A stretch of 64,000 bases of DNA from an uncultured Muribaculaceae bacterium (GCA_910578095.1 CAJTOZ010000008.1:34160-98159); one strand, 5' to 3'; positions 29,054-38,287 are shown, counted from the first letter of the stretch. The notes: a model not told the origin generated them from the letters alone. Program-made: numbers and translations.

Positions 29054-30892
29054 TTATTTGAGGAGTTTGGCGTTGAACTGCTGAAGTGTCTCAAGCACGT
29101 TGCAGCGAACGTGCACGAAATGCTCGATACCGGCGGCCTTAAGCTCGTCGGTGCAGGCGGGAGCACCTGCCACAACGAATTCGGCGCGGCCGTCGAGATA
29201 TTTGAATGCTTCGGGAGCGAGCGTGGCGTATTCGTCGTCGCTGGAGCAGAGCACCACTACATCGGCACCCTTTTCGAGAGCGGCGTCAACGCCGGCCTGT
29301 ACGGTATCAAAACCGAGGTTGTCGATGATTTCGTAGCCCGCGCATCCAAAGAAATTGGTGGAGAACTGGGCTCGTGCCAGACGCATGGCCAGATTGCCGA
29401 TGGTGAGCATGAACACCTTCGGACGGTTCGATGCAGCCTCGGTGGCAAGGCGAAGAGCCTCGAAGTCGGTAGCGGCACGCTTCATGGCAAGGGCGTTGGC
29501 GCCTTTGCTTTCGCCACAGCAGCAACCGCCTTTTTTCTCAATCTTGCCGGCAGCCATCTCGTTGATGTTGGGATACTGGTTGGTGCCCAGAAGAATCTCC
29601 TTGCGGCGTGCCACATCAGTGTGGCGCTTGGCACAGGATTCGTTGACAGCAGCCTGGATTTTGCCTTCTCCGGCGAGGGCGAAGAAACCGCCTTCGTCTT
29701 CAACAGCGATGAAGAGTTTCCATGCTTCCTTGGCGATGTTGACGGTGAGTGTCTCCACATAGTAGCTGCCGCCTGCGGGATCGACCACCTTGTCGAGATG
29801 GCTTTCTTCCTTAAGCAGGAACTGCTGGTTGCGGGCTATGCGCTCCGAGAAGGCGTCGGGCGTCTTGTAGGGTTCGTCGAAGGGAGTGGTGACAATGGAA
29901 TCGACACCGGCCAGCGCGGCCGACATGGTTTCCGTCTGCGAGCGGAGCAGATTCACATGTGCATCGTAGATGGTCTGGTTGAAGCGCGAGGTCTTGGCGC
30001 ATACCACCATCTTGGCAGCGTCCTTGCCGGCGGGCTTGTACTGCTCCACGATCTGCGCCCACAGCATGCGGGCGGCGCGGAATTTTGCAAGTTCCATAAA
30101 GAAGTTGCTGGACACGCACATGTTGAACTTTATGCGGGCAGCCACTTCGTCGGGGGTGCAACCGGCATCGGTAAGGGCAGTCATCCAGGATGCTCCCCAT
30201 GCGAGAGCATAGCCAAGCTCCTGATATATGTAAGCACCGCCATTGCCGAGAAGCAGGCTCTCGACGTTGAGGCAACGCAATCCGGCCACGGGTGCCACAA
30301 TTCCGAGCATTTCCTTTGCTGCAGCAGTAAGGGCCGCAACGTCAATACCTTCTTTGCCCTTGACGAGCTGCTTGCGCAACGGATTGTAATCGATGGCGCC
30401 ACGGAAGGTGCTTTCAGCACCTGCGGCTTTGATGCAGCCTACGAGCGCACGGGCCACATCATGGGCCTTGCACACGCAGCAACTGATGTTGATCTCCACT
30501 TTTGAGAGATCTATACCTTTCAGAACGACGGCCACTTCCTCAGGCGATTCCACACGGAAGCCGAGCGAGGTAACGCCCTTGGTGAGAACATCAAGCGCGA
30601 TCTCGTTGGCTGCTTCGGCGGTTTCGGCCTCAATGTCCTGACGTGTAAGCCAGTCATTTTCGGAACGGGTGCCGCGCACATAGGGGAACTCCCCGGGGAG
30701 AGTACCTGTGGTCTTGAAGTCGGCGATGTCTTCGGCACGATAGATAGGCTCTACATTGAAGCCCTCGTTGGTGCGCCAAACCAGCTTCTTGTTGAAGTCG
30801 GCGCCTTTGAGGTCGGCCTCGACTTTGGCGCGCCACTCATCGTAGCTCACGCCCGGAAACTGGTCAAACAATTTTTCTTTCTTTTCTGCCAT
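29054..30892 (-). CDS. mutA: Methylmalonyl-CoA mutase, small subunit
   Basis: 612 residues from the ATG at 30892 ([20 protein letters not shown]); the frame stays open further upstream but would run through the promoter. It is homologous to MutB ([33 protein letters not shown]), but the C-terminal cobalamin domain lacks the DGHDRGA motif ([17 protein letters not shown] instead), as in known non-catalytic subunits. [14 protein letters not shown] Cys-rich insertion near residue 470 is notable. It forms the heterodimer with MutB and is transcribed first. Confidence 0.95.
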   Translation of the reverse strand: MAEKKEKLFDQFPGVSYDEWRAKVEADLKGADFNKKLVWRTNEGFNVEPIYRAEDIADFKTTGTLPGEFPYVRGTRSENDWLTRQDIEAETAEAANEIALDVLTKGVTSLGFRVESPEEVAVVLKGIDLSKVEINISCCVCKAHDVARALVGCIKAAGAESTFRGAIDYNPLRKQLVKGKEGIDVAALTAAAKEMLGIVAPVAGLRCLNVESLLLGNGGAYIYQELGYALAWGASWMTALTDAGCTPDEVAARIKFNMCVSSNFFMELAKFRAARMLWAQIVEQYKPAGKDAAKMVVCAKTSRFNQTIYDAHVNLLRSQTETMSAALAGVDSIVTTPFDEPYKTPDAFSERIARNQQFLLKEESHLDKVVDPAGGSYYVETLTVNIAKEAWKLFIAVEDEGGFFALAGEGKIQAAVNESCAKRHTDVARRKEILLGTNQYPNINEMAAGKIEKKGGCCCGESKGANALAMKRAATDFEALRLATEAASNRPKVFMLTIGNLAMRLARAQFSTNFFGCAGYEIIDNLGFDTVQAGVDAALEKGADVVVLCSSDDEYATLAPEAFKYLDGRAEFVVAGAPACTDELKAAGIEHFVHVRCNVLETLQQFNAKLLK

Positions 30893-30952
30893 AACTGTGG
30901 TAGTTATATATAAAGTGTATTTGGTATAGTTCAGGGTTAATCTTATAGCCCA

Positions 30953-30984
30953 CAAATTTACAATACTTTTTCCGCACGTGCAAA
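30953..30984 (-). promoter_or_regulatory. Consensus promoter for mutA-mutB
   Basis: On the minus strand TTTG (30984-30981), a 20-base spacer and TAAATTTG (30960-30953) match the consensus. It gives a leader of about 55 bases, too short for a cobalamin riboswitch. Confidence 0.8.
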
Positions 30985-31000
30985 TTTTATGGTCGGCAGA

Positions 31001-31031
31001 TTGTTTATTATGGCATGATTTTGTAACTTTG
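31001..31031 (+). promoter_or_regulatory. Consensus promoter for the RelA/SpoT gene
   Basis: TTG at 31001-31003, a 20-base spacer and TAACTTTG at 31024-31031. It is back to back with the mutA promoter, with 16 bases between the two -33 elements, so one regulator could influence both. Confidence 0.8.
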
Positions 31032-31054
31032 AGGTCGTAAACTATTCCTGCTCT

Positions 31055-33262
31055 ATGCATTCGATAGACTTCACACCCGCAGAACACAAAGAATTGCTCG
31101 CATGCACGCGGCGCCTCATGCGTCTGATGCGCCCGGTCTCACAGCCTGGCGACACCGCTGCCCTGCGCCACGTTCTGCACACCCACGCGGGAGCGCTCCA
31201 CCGCGACCGCTTCGGGCTTCATCCGGTGATCCGGCACATGCACACGGCCGTTCTTCTGGCCGAGCGCCTGAGCCCCGACCGCAATATGGTCCTGGCCCTG
31301 ATGCTGTACGAGTATGTGCGCGCCGGAGTGTTGGACCGCGACAACCTGCGTGCGGCCTGGGACGACGATGTGGCCCACATGGTCGACGGACTGCTGAATG
31401 TAGCCACCCTTTACAGCCGCCATGCCTCTGTGGAGACCGACAATTTCCGCAAGCTGCTTCTGACTTTCGCCGACGATATCCGCGTCATCATCATAATGAT
31501 AGTGGACCGTCTGGCACTGATGCAGGACATAAACCACCACCACGACGAAGAGGCAGTGCGCCATGTGGCTGCCGAGGCGAGCTACCTGTATGCTCCTCTC
31601 GCCCATCGTCTGGGACTGTATTCCATAAAGGGAGAACTTGAGGATCTGGCATTCAAATACAGCAACCGCGAGATGTTCACCCGCATCGCCAAAAAACTGA
31701 ACCAGACAAAGGCACACCGCGAGAAGTATATCGCCGATTTTATCTCGCCGGTGCGACAGCGTCTTGAAGCCGAAGGTCTTAAATTCGACATCAAAGGCCG
31801 CACAAAATCCATATCGTCGATATGGAACAAGATGAAGAAACAGAAAAATGACATAGAGGACATCTACGACCTCTTTGCCATACGCATCATACTCGACGTG
31901 CCTCCCGAACTTGAGAAGAACCAGTGCTGGCTCGTATATTCCATTGTGACAGACATGTATCGCCCGAATCCGGCGCGTATGAAAGACTGGATAAGCATAC
32001 CCAAAAGCAACGGGTATGAATCGCTGCACATCACTGTCTACGGCCCTGAGGAACGATGGGTGGAGGTGCAGATACGCACCCGACGCATGGACCTCGTGGC
32101 CGAGAAAGGCCTCGCGGCCCATTGGCGCTACAAAGGAATAAAAAGCGAGGGCGGCCTGGACGCATGGATGAACAACGTGCGCGACATCCTCGAGGCGGGC
32201 GCCGATGGCCCGCTTGAGCTGATGAAGAACATGCGCATGGATGTGTACGACAAGGAAGTATTCGTGTTCACTCCTAAAGGCGATCTCTACAAACTGCCCA
32301 TGGGCGCTACTCTGCTCGATTTTGCCTTCAGCATACATTCGTCGGTGGGCTCGCACTGCACCGGTGGGCGCGTGAATGGAAAGAACCAGAAGCTCACCTA
32401 CCGGCTACGTAGCGGCGATACCGTGGAAATTTTCACGGCACAGGCCCAGACACCGAAACCCGACTGGCTCAATATAGCCGTCACCTCCAAAGCCCGGAAT
32501 AAAATACGCGTGGCTCTGAAAGAACTCGCCGGACGCCGGGCTGAACTTGGAAAAGAGCTACTCCAGCGACGCTTCAAAAACCGCAAGATAGAAGTGGACG
32601 AGAGCCTGCTGTCGCGCATGATAGCCAAGACCGGCTACAAGAACGTGACAGACTTCTATACAGCCATCGCTGATGAGAAACTTGATGTTAACACGGCTAT
32701 CGACAGCTATGTGTCGCTCGACCGACCAGCCGACGACAATGCCACGCATATCTCGGCCAGCGAATATGTGATGCGCGATCCTCTCGCCGACACGGAGCTA
32801 AACTCGCAGGACAACGATATTCTCGTAATCGGCAACAATATCAAGGGCATAAACTACCGCATGGCCCGCTGCTGCAATCCCATCTTTGGCGATGACGTGT
32901 TCGGATTCGTATCGTCGGAAGGTGTCATAAAAATTCACCGCAGCGACTGCCCTAACGCCGACAATATCCGCCGCAATTATCCCTACCGCCTCATACGCAC
33001 CCGCTGGAGCGGAAAGACAGGTGCGCAGTTTGCAGCCACACTGCGCATTGTGGGTCAGGATGACCTTGGAATCGTAACCAACCTCACATCAATCATAACT
33101 AAAGAAAAAAACTCGTCGCTGCGCAGCATATCAATTGACAGCAACGACGGACTGTTTCAGGGATTCGTGGTAGTGGGCGTGAACGACACATCCACCCTCA
33201 ATCTGCTGATTAAGAAACTTAAAACCGTAAAGGGAGTAAAAGATGTTCAACGCAGCAAATAA
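31055..33262 (+). CDS. RelA-type (p)ppGpp synthetase
   Basis: 735-residue long RelA/SpoT protein. Order: N-terminal HD-like domain (about 35-190), synthetase domain (about 225-370; GRTKSISSIWNKMKKQK, YESLHITVYG and EVQIRTRRMDLVAEKGLAAHW), TGS domain near residue 410 (DKEVFVFTPKGDLYKLP), a Cys-containing block YRMARCCNPIFGDD near residue 600, and a C-terminal ACT domain. The hydrolase signature HDxxED is replaced by LYEYVRAG, and the downstream LADRLHNM block by IVDRLALM, so the hydrolase looks inactive. It should therefore be a monofunctional synthetase. Confidence 0.92.
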   Translation: MHSIDFTPAEHKELLACTRRLMRLMRPVSQPGDTAALRHVLHTHAGALHRDRFGLHPVIRHMHTAVLLAERLSPDRNMVLALMLYEYVRAGVLDRDNLRAAWDDDVAHMVDGLLNVATLYSRHASVETDNFRKLLLTFADDIRVIIIMIVDRLALMQDINHHHDEEAVRHVAAEASYLYAPLAHRLGLYSIKGELEDLAFKYSNREMFTRIAKKLNQTKAHREKYIADFISPVRQRLEAEGLKFDIKGRTKSISSIWNKMKKQKNDIEDIYDLFAIRIILDVPPELEKNQCWLVYSIVTDMYRPNPARMKDWISIPKSNGYESLHITVYGPEERWVEVQIRTRRMDLVAEKGLAAHWRYKGIKSEGGLDAWMNNVRDILEAGADGPLELMKNMRMDVYDKEVFVFTPKGDLYKLPMGATLLDFAFSIHSSVGSHCTGGRVNGKNQKLTYRLRSGDTVEIFTAQAQTPKPDWLNIAVTSKARNKIRVALKELAGRRAELGKELLQRRFKNRKIEVDESLLSRMIAKTGYKNVTDFYTAIADEKLDVNTAIDSYVSLDRPADDNATHISASEYVMRDPLADTELNSQDNDILVIGNNIKGINYRMARCCNPIFGDDVFGFVSSEGVIKIHRSDCPNADNIRRNYPYRLIRTRWSGKTGAQFAATLRIVGQDDLGIVTNLTSIITKEKNSSLRSISIDSNDGLFQGFVVVGVNDTSTLNLLIKKLKTVKGVKDVQRSK

Positions 33263-34085
33263 GTTTTTAGCCGCCACACTGGCTGTGGCGGCCCTCTCCG
33301 CGTGCACGTCGGAGGCCGAACGCCGCGCAGCGGCCGCCGAAGATCTGCGCTCGCAGGCCGAATCGATGGTGGCCGCCGGCAATTACGACAGCGCCATGAG
33401 CCTGCTCGACTCCATCGACAGCGCATACCGGGAACAGACCGAAGTGCGCCGCAACAGTCTTGCCACACGCGCAGCAGCCATCGAGGGGAACACATTACAG
33501 CTTATCGGACCGGCAGAAGAGCGGCTGGCGCGCGCACAATTGCGCACCGACAGTCTGTCGGCCATGTTCATCCACGTCGACGGACCGCGCGGGCTGGAGG
33601 GATACAATGTGGCCAAAGAGCTCGCCGGCAAGGACGTGACGGCAGCCACAGGTATTCAGCCACGGCTCGACAGCGAGGGCTACCTGAGCATCGCCGCCGT
33701 GGTAAAAGGCAAGAATATAGGCCTCAACTCCTTAAGCGTGACCACATCCCGCGGCACAATACAGACGGAGCCTCAGGGCTCCGACCGCGTGGTCAACAGC
33801 GAAGGGACAGAACTGGCCTCATTCCGCCAGGAAGAGGTGGCAGATGTGCTCCAGGCTCTTGCCGAAGCATCCGCCACTACAGCAAAAATGCACCTCGATG
33901 GCTCCAAAGGATCGGTGGAAATAAAGCTGACACCCGACATGCGTACGGCCCTCGTACGCTCTTGGGAATATGCCATGGCTCTTCAGGAACTGCGTGCGGC
34001 TCACATCGAGCGTGAGCGCCTCGAACGAGTACTCCACACCGCCCGCGACCATCGCGCAAACGCGCCATTACCTGCCAACGACTGA
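33243..34085 (+). CDS. Lipoprotein of unknown function
   Basis: 280 residues. A lipoprotein signal ends at LSAC (Cys-21). A helical, Ala/Glu/Arg-rich region follows (about 22-110, repeated heptad-like pattern, probably coiled), then a beta-rich middle (YLSIAAVVKGKNIGLNSLSVTT) and a final helical segment. I do not recognise a family. It starts 20 bases inside the end of the (p)ppGpp synthetase gene and is probably co-transcribed with it, which may be a matter of packing only. Confidence 0.65.
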   Translation: MFNAANKFLAATLAVAALSACTSEAERRAAAAEDLRSQAESMVAAGNYDSAMSLLDSIDSAYREQTEVRRNSLATRAAAIEGNTLQLIGPAEERLARAQLRTDSLSAMFIHVDGPRGLEGYNVAKELAGKDVTAATGIQPRLDSEGYLSIAAVVKGKNIGLNSLSVTTSRGTIQTEPQGSDRVVNSEGTELASFRQEEVADVLQALAEASATTAKMHLDGSKGSVEIKLTPDMRTALVRSWEYAMALQELRAAHIERERLERVLHTARDHRANAPLPAND

Positions 34086-34109
34086 ATTCCTGACCGAATA
34101 AGATAAAAG

Positions 34110-34140
34110 CAGCGCCGCGGGCATAATGCCCGCGGCGCTG
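34110..34140. terminator. Strong hairpin terminator between convergent genes
   Basis: CAGCGCCGCGGGCA and TGCCCGCGGCGCTG are perfectly complementary around a TAA loop. It lies between the lipoprotein stop (34085) and the RNase G stop (34169) and could serve both strands, although T-runs are weak. Confidence 0.75.
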
Positions 34141-34168
34141 TGTGTTCAGGATAAGTGGGAACGGATGT

Positions 34169-36508
34169 TTATTCCTCTTCTTTTTCTTTTGAATTTTGTC
34201 CGGAGTTTTGCTCTGGCGGTGGCGCGGGAAGCGCTTCGGGCTCCTTATGGACGGGCAAGAGTGCAGGCGCCTGCTCAACAACGGGCTCGCTTTCAGATGT
34301 ACTTTCGGACTCCGATGCAGCATCGGTGCTGTCGGTTTTCTTGCGACGGCGACGACGCGGCTTCGGCGCTTCTCCGGAAGGTTCATCAGCCTGCTTCATG
34401 TCGGCTTCGGCCTCTTGGACCTCTTCCGCCTCAGTCTGTATCTCGTCCTGAGGCTCCACCTTTTTGGCTTTTGAGCGGCTACGGCGTTTCTTTTTCGGCT
34501 CGGCCGGAACGTCGGTCCGGGCCTCCGGTGCATCTTCCGAAAGATTGACGGCCTCTTCGGATTCCGAGGCAATCTCCACGGAGGTATCCGGAGCCTTAGG
34601 CAGCTCGTCGTTGGCCACAATCGAAACCGGAGTGCTTCCCGGTTCTTCCGATGCCGCACGCACACTCATCGCGCTCGCCGGAGTTTCTGCTGCCGCCGCA
34701 GCAGCTGCGGCAGCATTCTCGGCAGCCTTTTTACGACGCGCGCGGCGCTTCTTGCTTTTCGACATTACGGGAGCCTCCGTTTCGGCCTCTGCGGCCTCCT
34801 CGGAAGCGACTTCTGTCTCAGCCGATACATTCATTTTGGCCGGACGGATGGTCTCCTGCGTCTTGCGGGCCTCGGGTGCGTCGGATGCGGCTCCGCGCTT
34901 TTGCGCTTTCTGCTCACGTTTCTCGGCAGTGGCGGCATTCATGTCCTTGGCCTCTTTCAGGTCCAGTTCATGCCCGTTGCTGTCGACCACACGATACTGC
35001 AGATAGGCGAGCGACTGATCGGCCACAATCTTGAAATTGCCACCGAGCTTACGGCGCCATTTCGCATAGATGCTCATCAGCCAGCCTCGCTTAAGATAGC
35101 CTTCGACATAAGGATGCACATACATGATGAAGTCGCGCAATCCCATGTTGGTAATGAGGTTTTCAAGCTTCTCGTACAAGGTGTCGGTGAAGAGCAGCGA
35201 CGGCTGCACCTCCCCGCGCCCGTAGCACGAAGGGCAGGTCTCCTCAGTGTGGATGTCGAGCACCGGACGCACACGCTGGCGAGTGATCTGCATTAGACCG
35301 AATTTGCTGAGCGGCAATATGTTGTGCCGGGCACGATCGGTGGCCATTATCTCGCGCATGTGGTCGTAAAGCTGCTGCCGGTGCTCGGCTTTAGCCATAT
35401 CGATAAAGTCCACGACAATGATGCCGCCCATATCGCGCAGACGCAACTGACGTGCAATCTCATCGGCCGCACGGAGGTTCACCTCCAGGGCGTTGCTCTC
35501 CTGATCGGCTGCCGCACGGCTACGGTTGCCGGAGTTTACGTCGATTACGTGCAGGGCCTCGGTGTGTTCGATGATGATATAAGCTCCAGAACGGAAAGAT
35601 ACCGTTTTTCCGAAAGAGGATTTTATCTGCCTCGTGATGCCGAAATGGTCGAACACGGGCACTTCCTTTTCGTAGAGCTTCACGATATCGGCGCGCTCCG
35701 GGGCTATCAGCTGCACATACTTTACAATCTGGCGGTACACTTCCGCGTCGTTGACGACAATGCTTTCAAACGAGGGGCTGAACACATCGCGCAGCATGCC
35801 GACGATGCGGCTTTCCTCTTCAAATATAAGCGCGGGAGCTTCTGCGCGTCGCGCCTTTTCGAGCATGTCGTTCCAGCACTGCATGAGAGTGTTGAGCTCG
35901 TGGTTGAGCTCGGCCACACGCTTGCCTTCGGCCGATGTGCGCACTATGACACCGAAATTTTTCGGCTTGATGCTTGCCACGAGCTGCCGGAGACGCAGTT
36001 TTTCTTCCGTGCTGGTGATTTTTTGCGAGATTGAGATTTTGTCGCAGAACGGTATGAGCACCATGTAGCGGCCGGTGAACGACAGCTCTGTGGTGAGGCG
36101 GGGCCCCTTGGAGGATATCGGTTCCTTGACGATTTGCACGAGCAGTTCACGCCCGGGGGCAAGAACATCGGCTATAGAGCCCTGCTTGCTGATCTCAGGC
36201 TTGAGTTTGATCTTGCTCAGCACCGGAGGGGTCTTCGGCTTTTCAAGATTCTGCTGGACGAATTCCGCATAGCTTGCGAAATGCGAGCCTAAATCCAGAT
36301 AATGGAGGAATGCATCCTTTTCATATCCCACATTGACAAAAGCGGCATTCAGTCCCGGCATCAGTTTCTTGACCTTGGCCAGGTAGATGTCGCCGACGGC
36401 ATAGGCTATGTTGCGCGCCTCCTTCTGCAAGGAAACGAGCCTCGAATCCTCAAGAAGCGCGATCTGCACCTCTGAGGCTTTGACGTCAACGATTAGTTCA
36501 CTTTTCAT
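34169..36508 (-). CDS. rng: Ribonuclease E/G with a long basic/acidic C-terminal tail
   Basis: 779 residues from the ATG at 36508 (MKSELIVDVKASEVQ); an extra 20 upstream residues in frame are not family-like. The first 520 residues are a typical RNase G/E catalytic core: an S1 domain near residues 35-110 (IYLAKVKKLMPGLNAAFVNVG), the DNase-I-like metal site (DVNSGNRSR, then VVDFIDM), and the Zn-link CPSCYGRG near residue 435. The remaining 260 residues are disordered, rich in Ala, Glu and Pro, with three Arg/Lys clusters near residues 584-594, 671-683 and 717-725. Tail-less relatives are about 520 residues. Confidence 0.9.
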   Translation of the reverse strand: MKSELIVDVKASEVQIALLEDSRLVSLQKEARNIAYAVGDIYLAKVKKLMPGLNAAFVNVGYEKDAFLHYLDLGSHFASYAEFVQQNLEKPKTPPVLSKIKLKPEISKQGSIADVLAPGRELLVQIVKEPISSKGPRLTTELSFTGRYMVLIPFCDKISISQKITSTEEKLRLRQLVASIKPKNFGVIVRTSAEGKRVAELNHELNTLMQCWNDMLEKARRAEAPALIFEEESRIVGMLRDVFSPSFESIVVNDAEVYRQIVKYVQLIAPERADIVKLYEKEVPVFDHFGITRQIKSSFGKTVSFRSGAYIIIEHTEALHVIDVNSGNRSRAAADQESNALEVNLRAADEIARQLRLRDMGGIIVVDFIDMAKAEHRQQLYDHMREIMATDRARHNILPLSKFGLMQITRQRVRPVLDIHTEETCPSCYGRGEVQPSLLFTDTLYEKLENLITNMGLRDFIMYVHPYVEGYLKRGWLMSIYAKWRRKLGGNFKIVADQSLAYLQYRVVDSNGHELDLKEAKDMNAATAEKREQKAQKRGAASDAPEARKTQETIRPAKMNVSAETEVASEEAAEAETEAPVMSKSKKRRARRKKAAENAAAAAAAAAETPASAMSVRAASEEPGSTPVSIVANDELPKAPDTSVEIASESEEAVNLSEDAPEARTDVPAEPKKKRRSRSKAKKVEPQDEIQTEAEEVQEAEADMKQADEPSGEAPKPRRRRRKKTDSTDAASESESTSESEPVVEQAPALLPVHKEPEALPAPPPEQNSGQNSKEKEEE

Positions 36509-36551
36509 TTGGCGATGGGGTAATGAATAGGGTGATTGTGTCTTAACAGAC

Positions 36552-36618
36552 AAAAGGACAAATCCCACAGCCTATCGCGGCCTTCTCAGGCTTCGGCGGC
36601 TGTGAGCTTGGTCCTTTT
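36552..36618 (-). promoter_or_regulatory. Structured leader upstream of rng
   Basis: Nested inverted repeats: AAAAGGAC (36552-36559) with GTCCTTTT (36611-36618), CACAGCC (36566-36572) with GGCTGTG (36598-36604), and an inner GCC/GGC hairpin. It sits between the small basic protein gene and the rng start, in what should be the rng 5' untranslated region. It could be an autoregulatory site or a terminator of the upstream genes. Confidence 0.45.
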
Positions 36619-36658
36619 ATGTCCGAACGGTGTCGGATTTTCGAACGGTCACCTCCGA

Positions 36659-36748
36659 TTATTTCTTCTTGTGACGGTTCTTTCTCAGGCGTTTTTTACG
36701 CTTGTGGGTGGCCATCTTGTGGCCTTTTCTTTTCTTTCCGCTGGGCAT
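36659..36748 (-). CDS. 29-residue highly basic protein, probable ribosome-associated protein
   Basis: A 30-codon frame (ATG at 36748, TAA at 36659-36661). The product begins MPSGKKRKGHKMATHKRK and ends in KNRHKKK, so Lys, Arg and His make up most of it. Bacteroidetes have short proteins of this kind annotated as small ribosomal proteins (bTHX-like); I recognise the type but not the exact name. It lies between the HU gene and rng on the same strand. The gene is far shorter than usual gene-calling limits. Confidence 0.75.
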   Translation of the reverse strand: MPSGKKRKGHKMATHKRKKRLRKNRHKKK

Positions 36749-36797
36749 AATGCGTACGCTTTATTGGGGTTAATAATATTTATATATGTGTGTGCAT

Positions 36798-36815
36798 GAA
36801 CCCCGGCCGGGGTTC
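36798..36815 (-). terminator. Palindrome just after the HU gene
   Basis: GAACCCCGGCCGGGGTTC is a perfect 18-base palindrome, 11 bases past the HU stop on the minus strand. It lacks a T-run, so it may be an attenuator that lets part of the transcription continue into the basic-protein gene and rng. Confidence 0.45.
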
Positions 36816-36825
36816 GCTTGCATTC

Positions 36826-37098
36826 TTATTTCACGTCCTGCATGAACACCTTTGCGGGCTTGAATGCAGGGATTTTGTGCTCGGGTATGACGATGGTGGT
36901 GTTCTTGGAAATGTTGCGGGCGGTCTTTTCGCTGCGGGTCTTTACGATGAAGCTGCCGAAGCCACGGAGATACACGTTCTCACCATTTGCGAGGGAGTCC
37001 TTCACGATTTCCATGAATTTTTCGATAGTCTCAAGCACGGCTGCTTTTTCCACGCCGGTGGTCTTGGAGATTTCGTTTACGAGATCTGCTTTGGTCAT
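36826..37098 (-). CDS. hup: HU-family DNA-binding protein
   Basis: 90-residue nucleoid protein. MTKADLVNEISKTTGVEKAAVLETIEKFM forms the helical dimer interface, and the DNA-contacting arm is in GFGSFIVKTRSEKTARN, followed by IPEHKIPAFKPAKVF. Length and motifs are standard for HU. It is the first gene of a unit with the small basic protein and rng. The 228-base region between it and lplA is AT-rich and contains no other gene. Confidence 0.95.
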   Translation of the reverse strand: MTKADLVNEISKTTGVEKAAVLETIEKFMEIVKDSLANGENVYLRGFGSFIVKTRSEKTARNISKNTTIVIPEHKIPAFKPAKVFMQDVK

Positions 37099-37275
37099 TT
37101 CAGTCTATTTTTTGAGAAATGTTTTTGAATAGCGTTGATTTTTAACAAATTACGGAATAACCTGATGGCTCCGCGATTTTGCAAGTGCAAATATCGTACT
37201 TTTTTTTGAATTGACGGCTATTTTGTTGAGTTTTTTTTCATTATCTCTTAAAACATGTGTTTTTGGAGCCTAAAA

Positions 37276-37307
37276 TTTCGTTCTGAATTTTTTAATTGTT
37301 ATATTTG
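37276..37307 (+). promoter_or_regulatory. Promoter for the lplA-gcv operon
   Basis: TTTC at 37276-37279, a 20-base spacer and TATATTTG at 37300-37307. The leader to the lplA start would be about 15 bases, so no glycine riboswitch can be present ahead of it. Confidence 0.6.
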
Positions 37308-37327
37308 GGCATTTAAAACGCCTCTGT

Positions 37328-38287
37328 ATGCTCAACACCACCATCCCGGGCGTGGACACCCACTGCCGCCTGCCCTTCTTTCTCGCAGCCGAGGAATGGA
37401 TAGCACGCAACCTGCCTGAGGGGGAATATTTCTTTGCATGGCAGGTGCCACCCACTGTGATATGCGGGCGCAATCAGGACGTGCCGGCCGAAGTGGACCT
37501 CGGGTTCTGCCGCCGGGAAGGCATAGAGGTGTACCGGCGCAAAAGCGGCGGAGGTGCCGTGTTTGCCGACCGGAACAACATCATGTTCAGCTACATTGCA
37601 CCAATAGCCGCAGTGGCCACAGCATTCAGCGGCTACACCTCGCGGGTGGTGGATGCTCTCAGGGCTCTCGGCCTGCCCGCGGCGCCATCGGGACGAAACG
37701 ACATCTGCATTGACGGCCGGAAAGTGGCCGGCAACGCCTATTGGCAGTGTGCGGAGCGCAGCATTGTGCATGGAACAATGCTTTACGACACCGACCCTCG
37801 CCTTATGGCCGGTGCCCTCACCCCATCCCGTGCGAAACTCGAATCGAAGAAAGTACTGAGCGTGCCGGCCCGCATCACCACAGTGAAGAGCCTCCTTCCG
37901 GATCTGTCGTTACGCGATTTCTTGACACACATGCTGTCACATGTGTGCGACGGGCAGCTCACGCTACCGGCGGAGGCACATAGCGAGATTGCCCGAATCT
38001 CCGGACAATACTGCGTTGAGGACTTTATGAGCGGCGATTCCGCAGCTACCACCTTTCGCCTCGATGGCGTGGGACAGATAGGCTCAGTCATGCTACTGAA
38101 CTCCCACGGAACGATAGAGCGCGTGGAGCTGACAGGCGACTTCCTGTGCCACAGAGACCTCGCCGCGGCCTTAATGAATCTGAGCGGCGTTCCACCCGAT
38201 CGCGAGGCCGTGGCCGCAGCACTCGGAAGCGAGGCCATCATAGCAGGCCTCACCAACCGGCAACTCGCCGACATCATAGTGAGATAA
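37328..38287 (+). CDS. lplA: Lipoate--protein ligase
   Basis: 319 residues of the LplA/BPL fold. The lipoate-binding block RRKSGGGAVFADRNNIMFSYI is near residue 65, the catalytic-Lys region GRKVAGNA near residue 130, and LTPSRAKLESK near residue 155. An accessory C-terminal domain runs from about 240. It activates lipoate with ATP and attaches it to GcvH. The position at the head of the glycine cleavage operon strongly supports that role: the operon brings its own lipoylation enzyme. Confidence 0.93.
   Translation: MLNTTIPGVDTHCRLPFFLAAEEWIARNLPEGEYFFAWQVPPTVICGRNQDVPAEVDLGFCRREGIEVYRRKSGGGAVFADRNNIMFSYIAPIAAVATAFSGYTSRVVDALRALGLPAAPSGRNDICIDGRKVAGNAYWQCAERSIVHGTMLYDTDPRLMAGALTPSRAKLESKKVLSVPARITTVKSLLPDLSLRDFLTHMLSHVCDGQLTLPAEAHSEIARISGQYCVEDFMSGDSAATTFRLDGVGQIGSVMLLNSHGTIERVELTGDFLCHRDLAAALMNLSGVPPDREAVAAALGSEAIIAGLTNRQLADIIVR

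Noticed and set aside
29111..30505. 464-codon antisense frame opposite mutA
   Set aside because: A shadow of the small mutase subunit gene with no recognisable motif or promoter.
30893..30952. Cobalamin riboswitch ahead of mutA
   Set aside because: The leader from the promoter to the start is only about 55 bases, too short for the aptamer, and no B12-box-like sequence is present.
31139..32356. 405-codon antisense frame opposite the (p)ppGpp synthetase gene
   Set aside because: Same explanation: a by-product of GC-rich coding, rich in His, Val and Gln with no family pattern.
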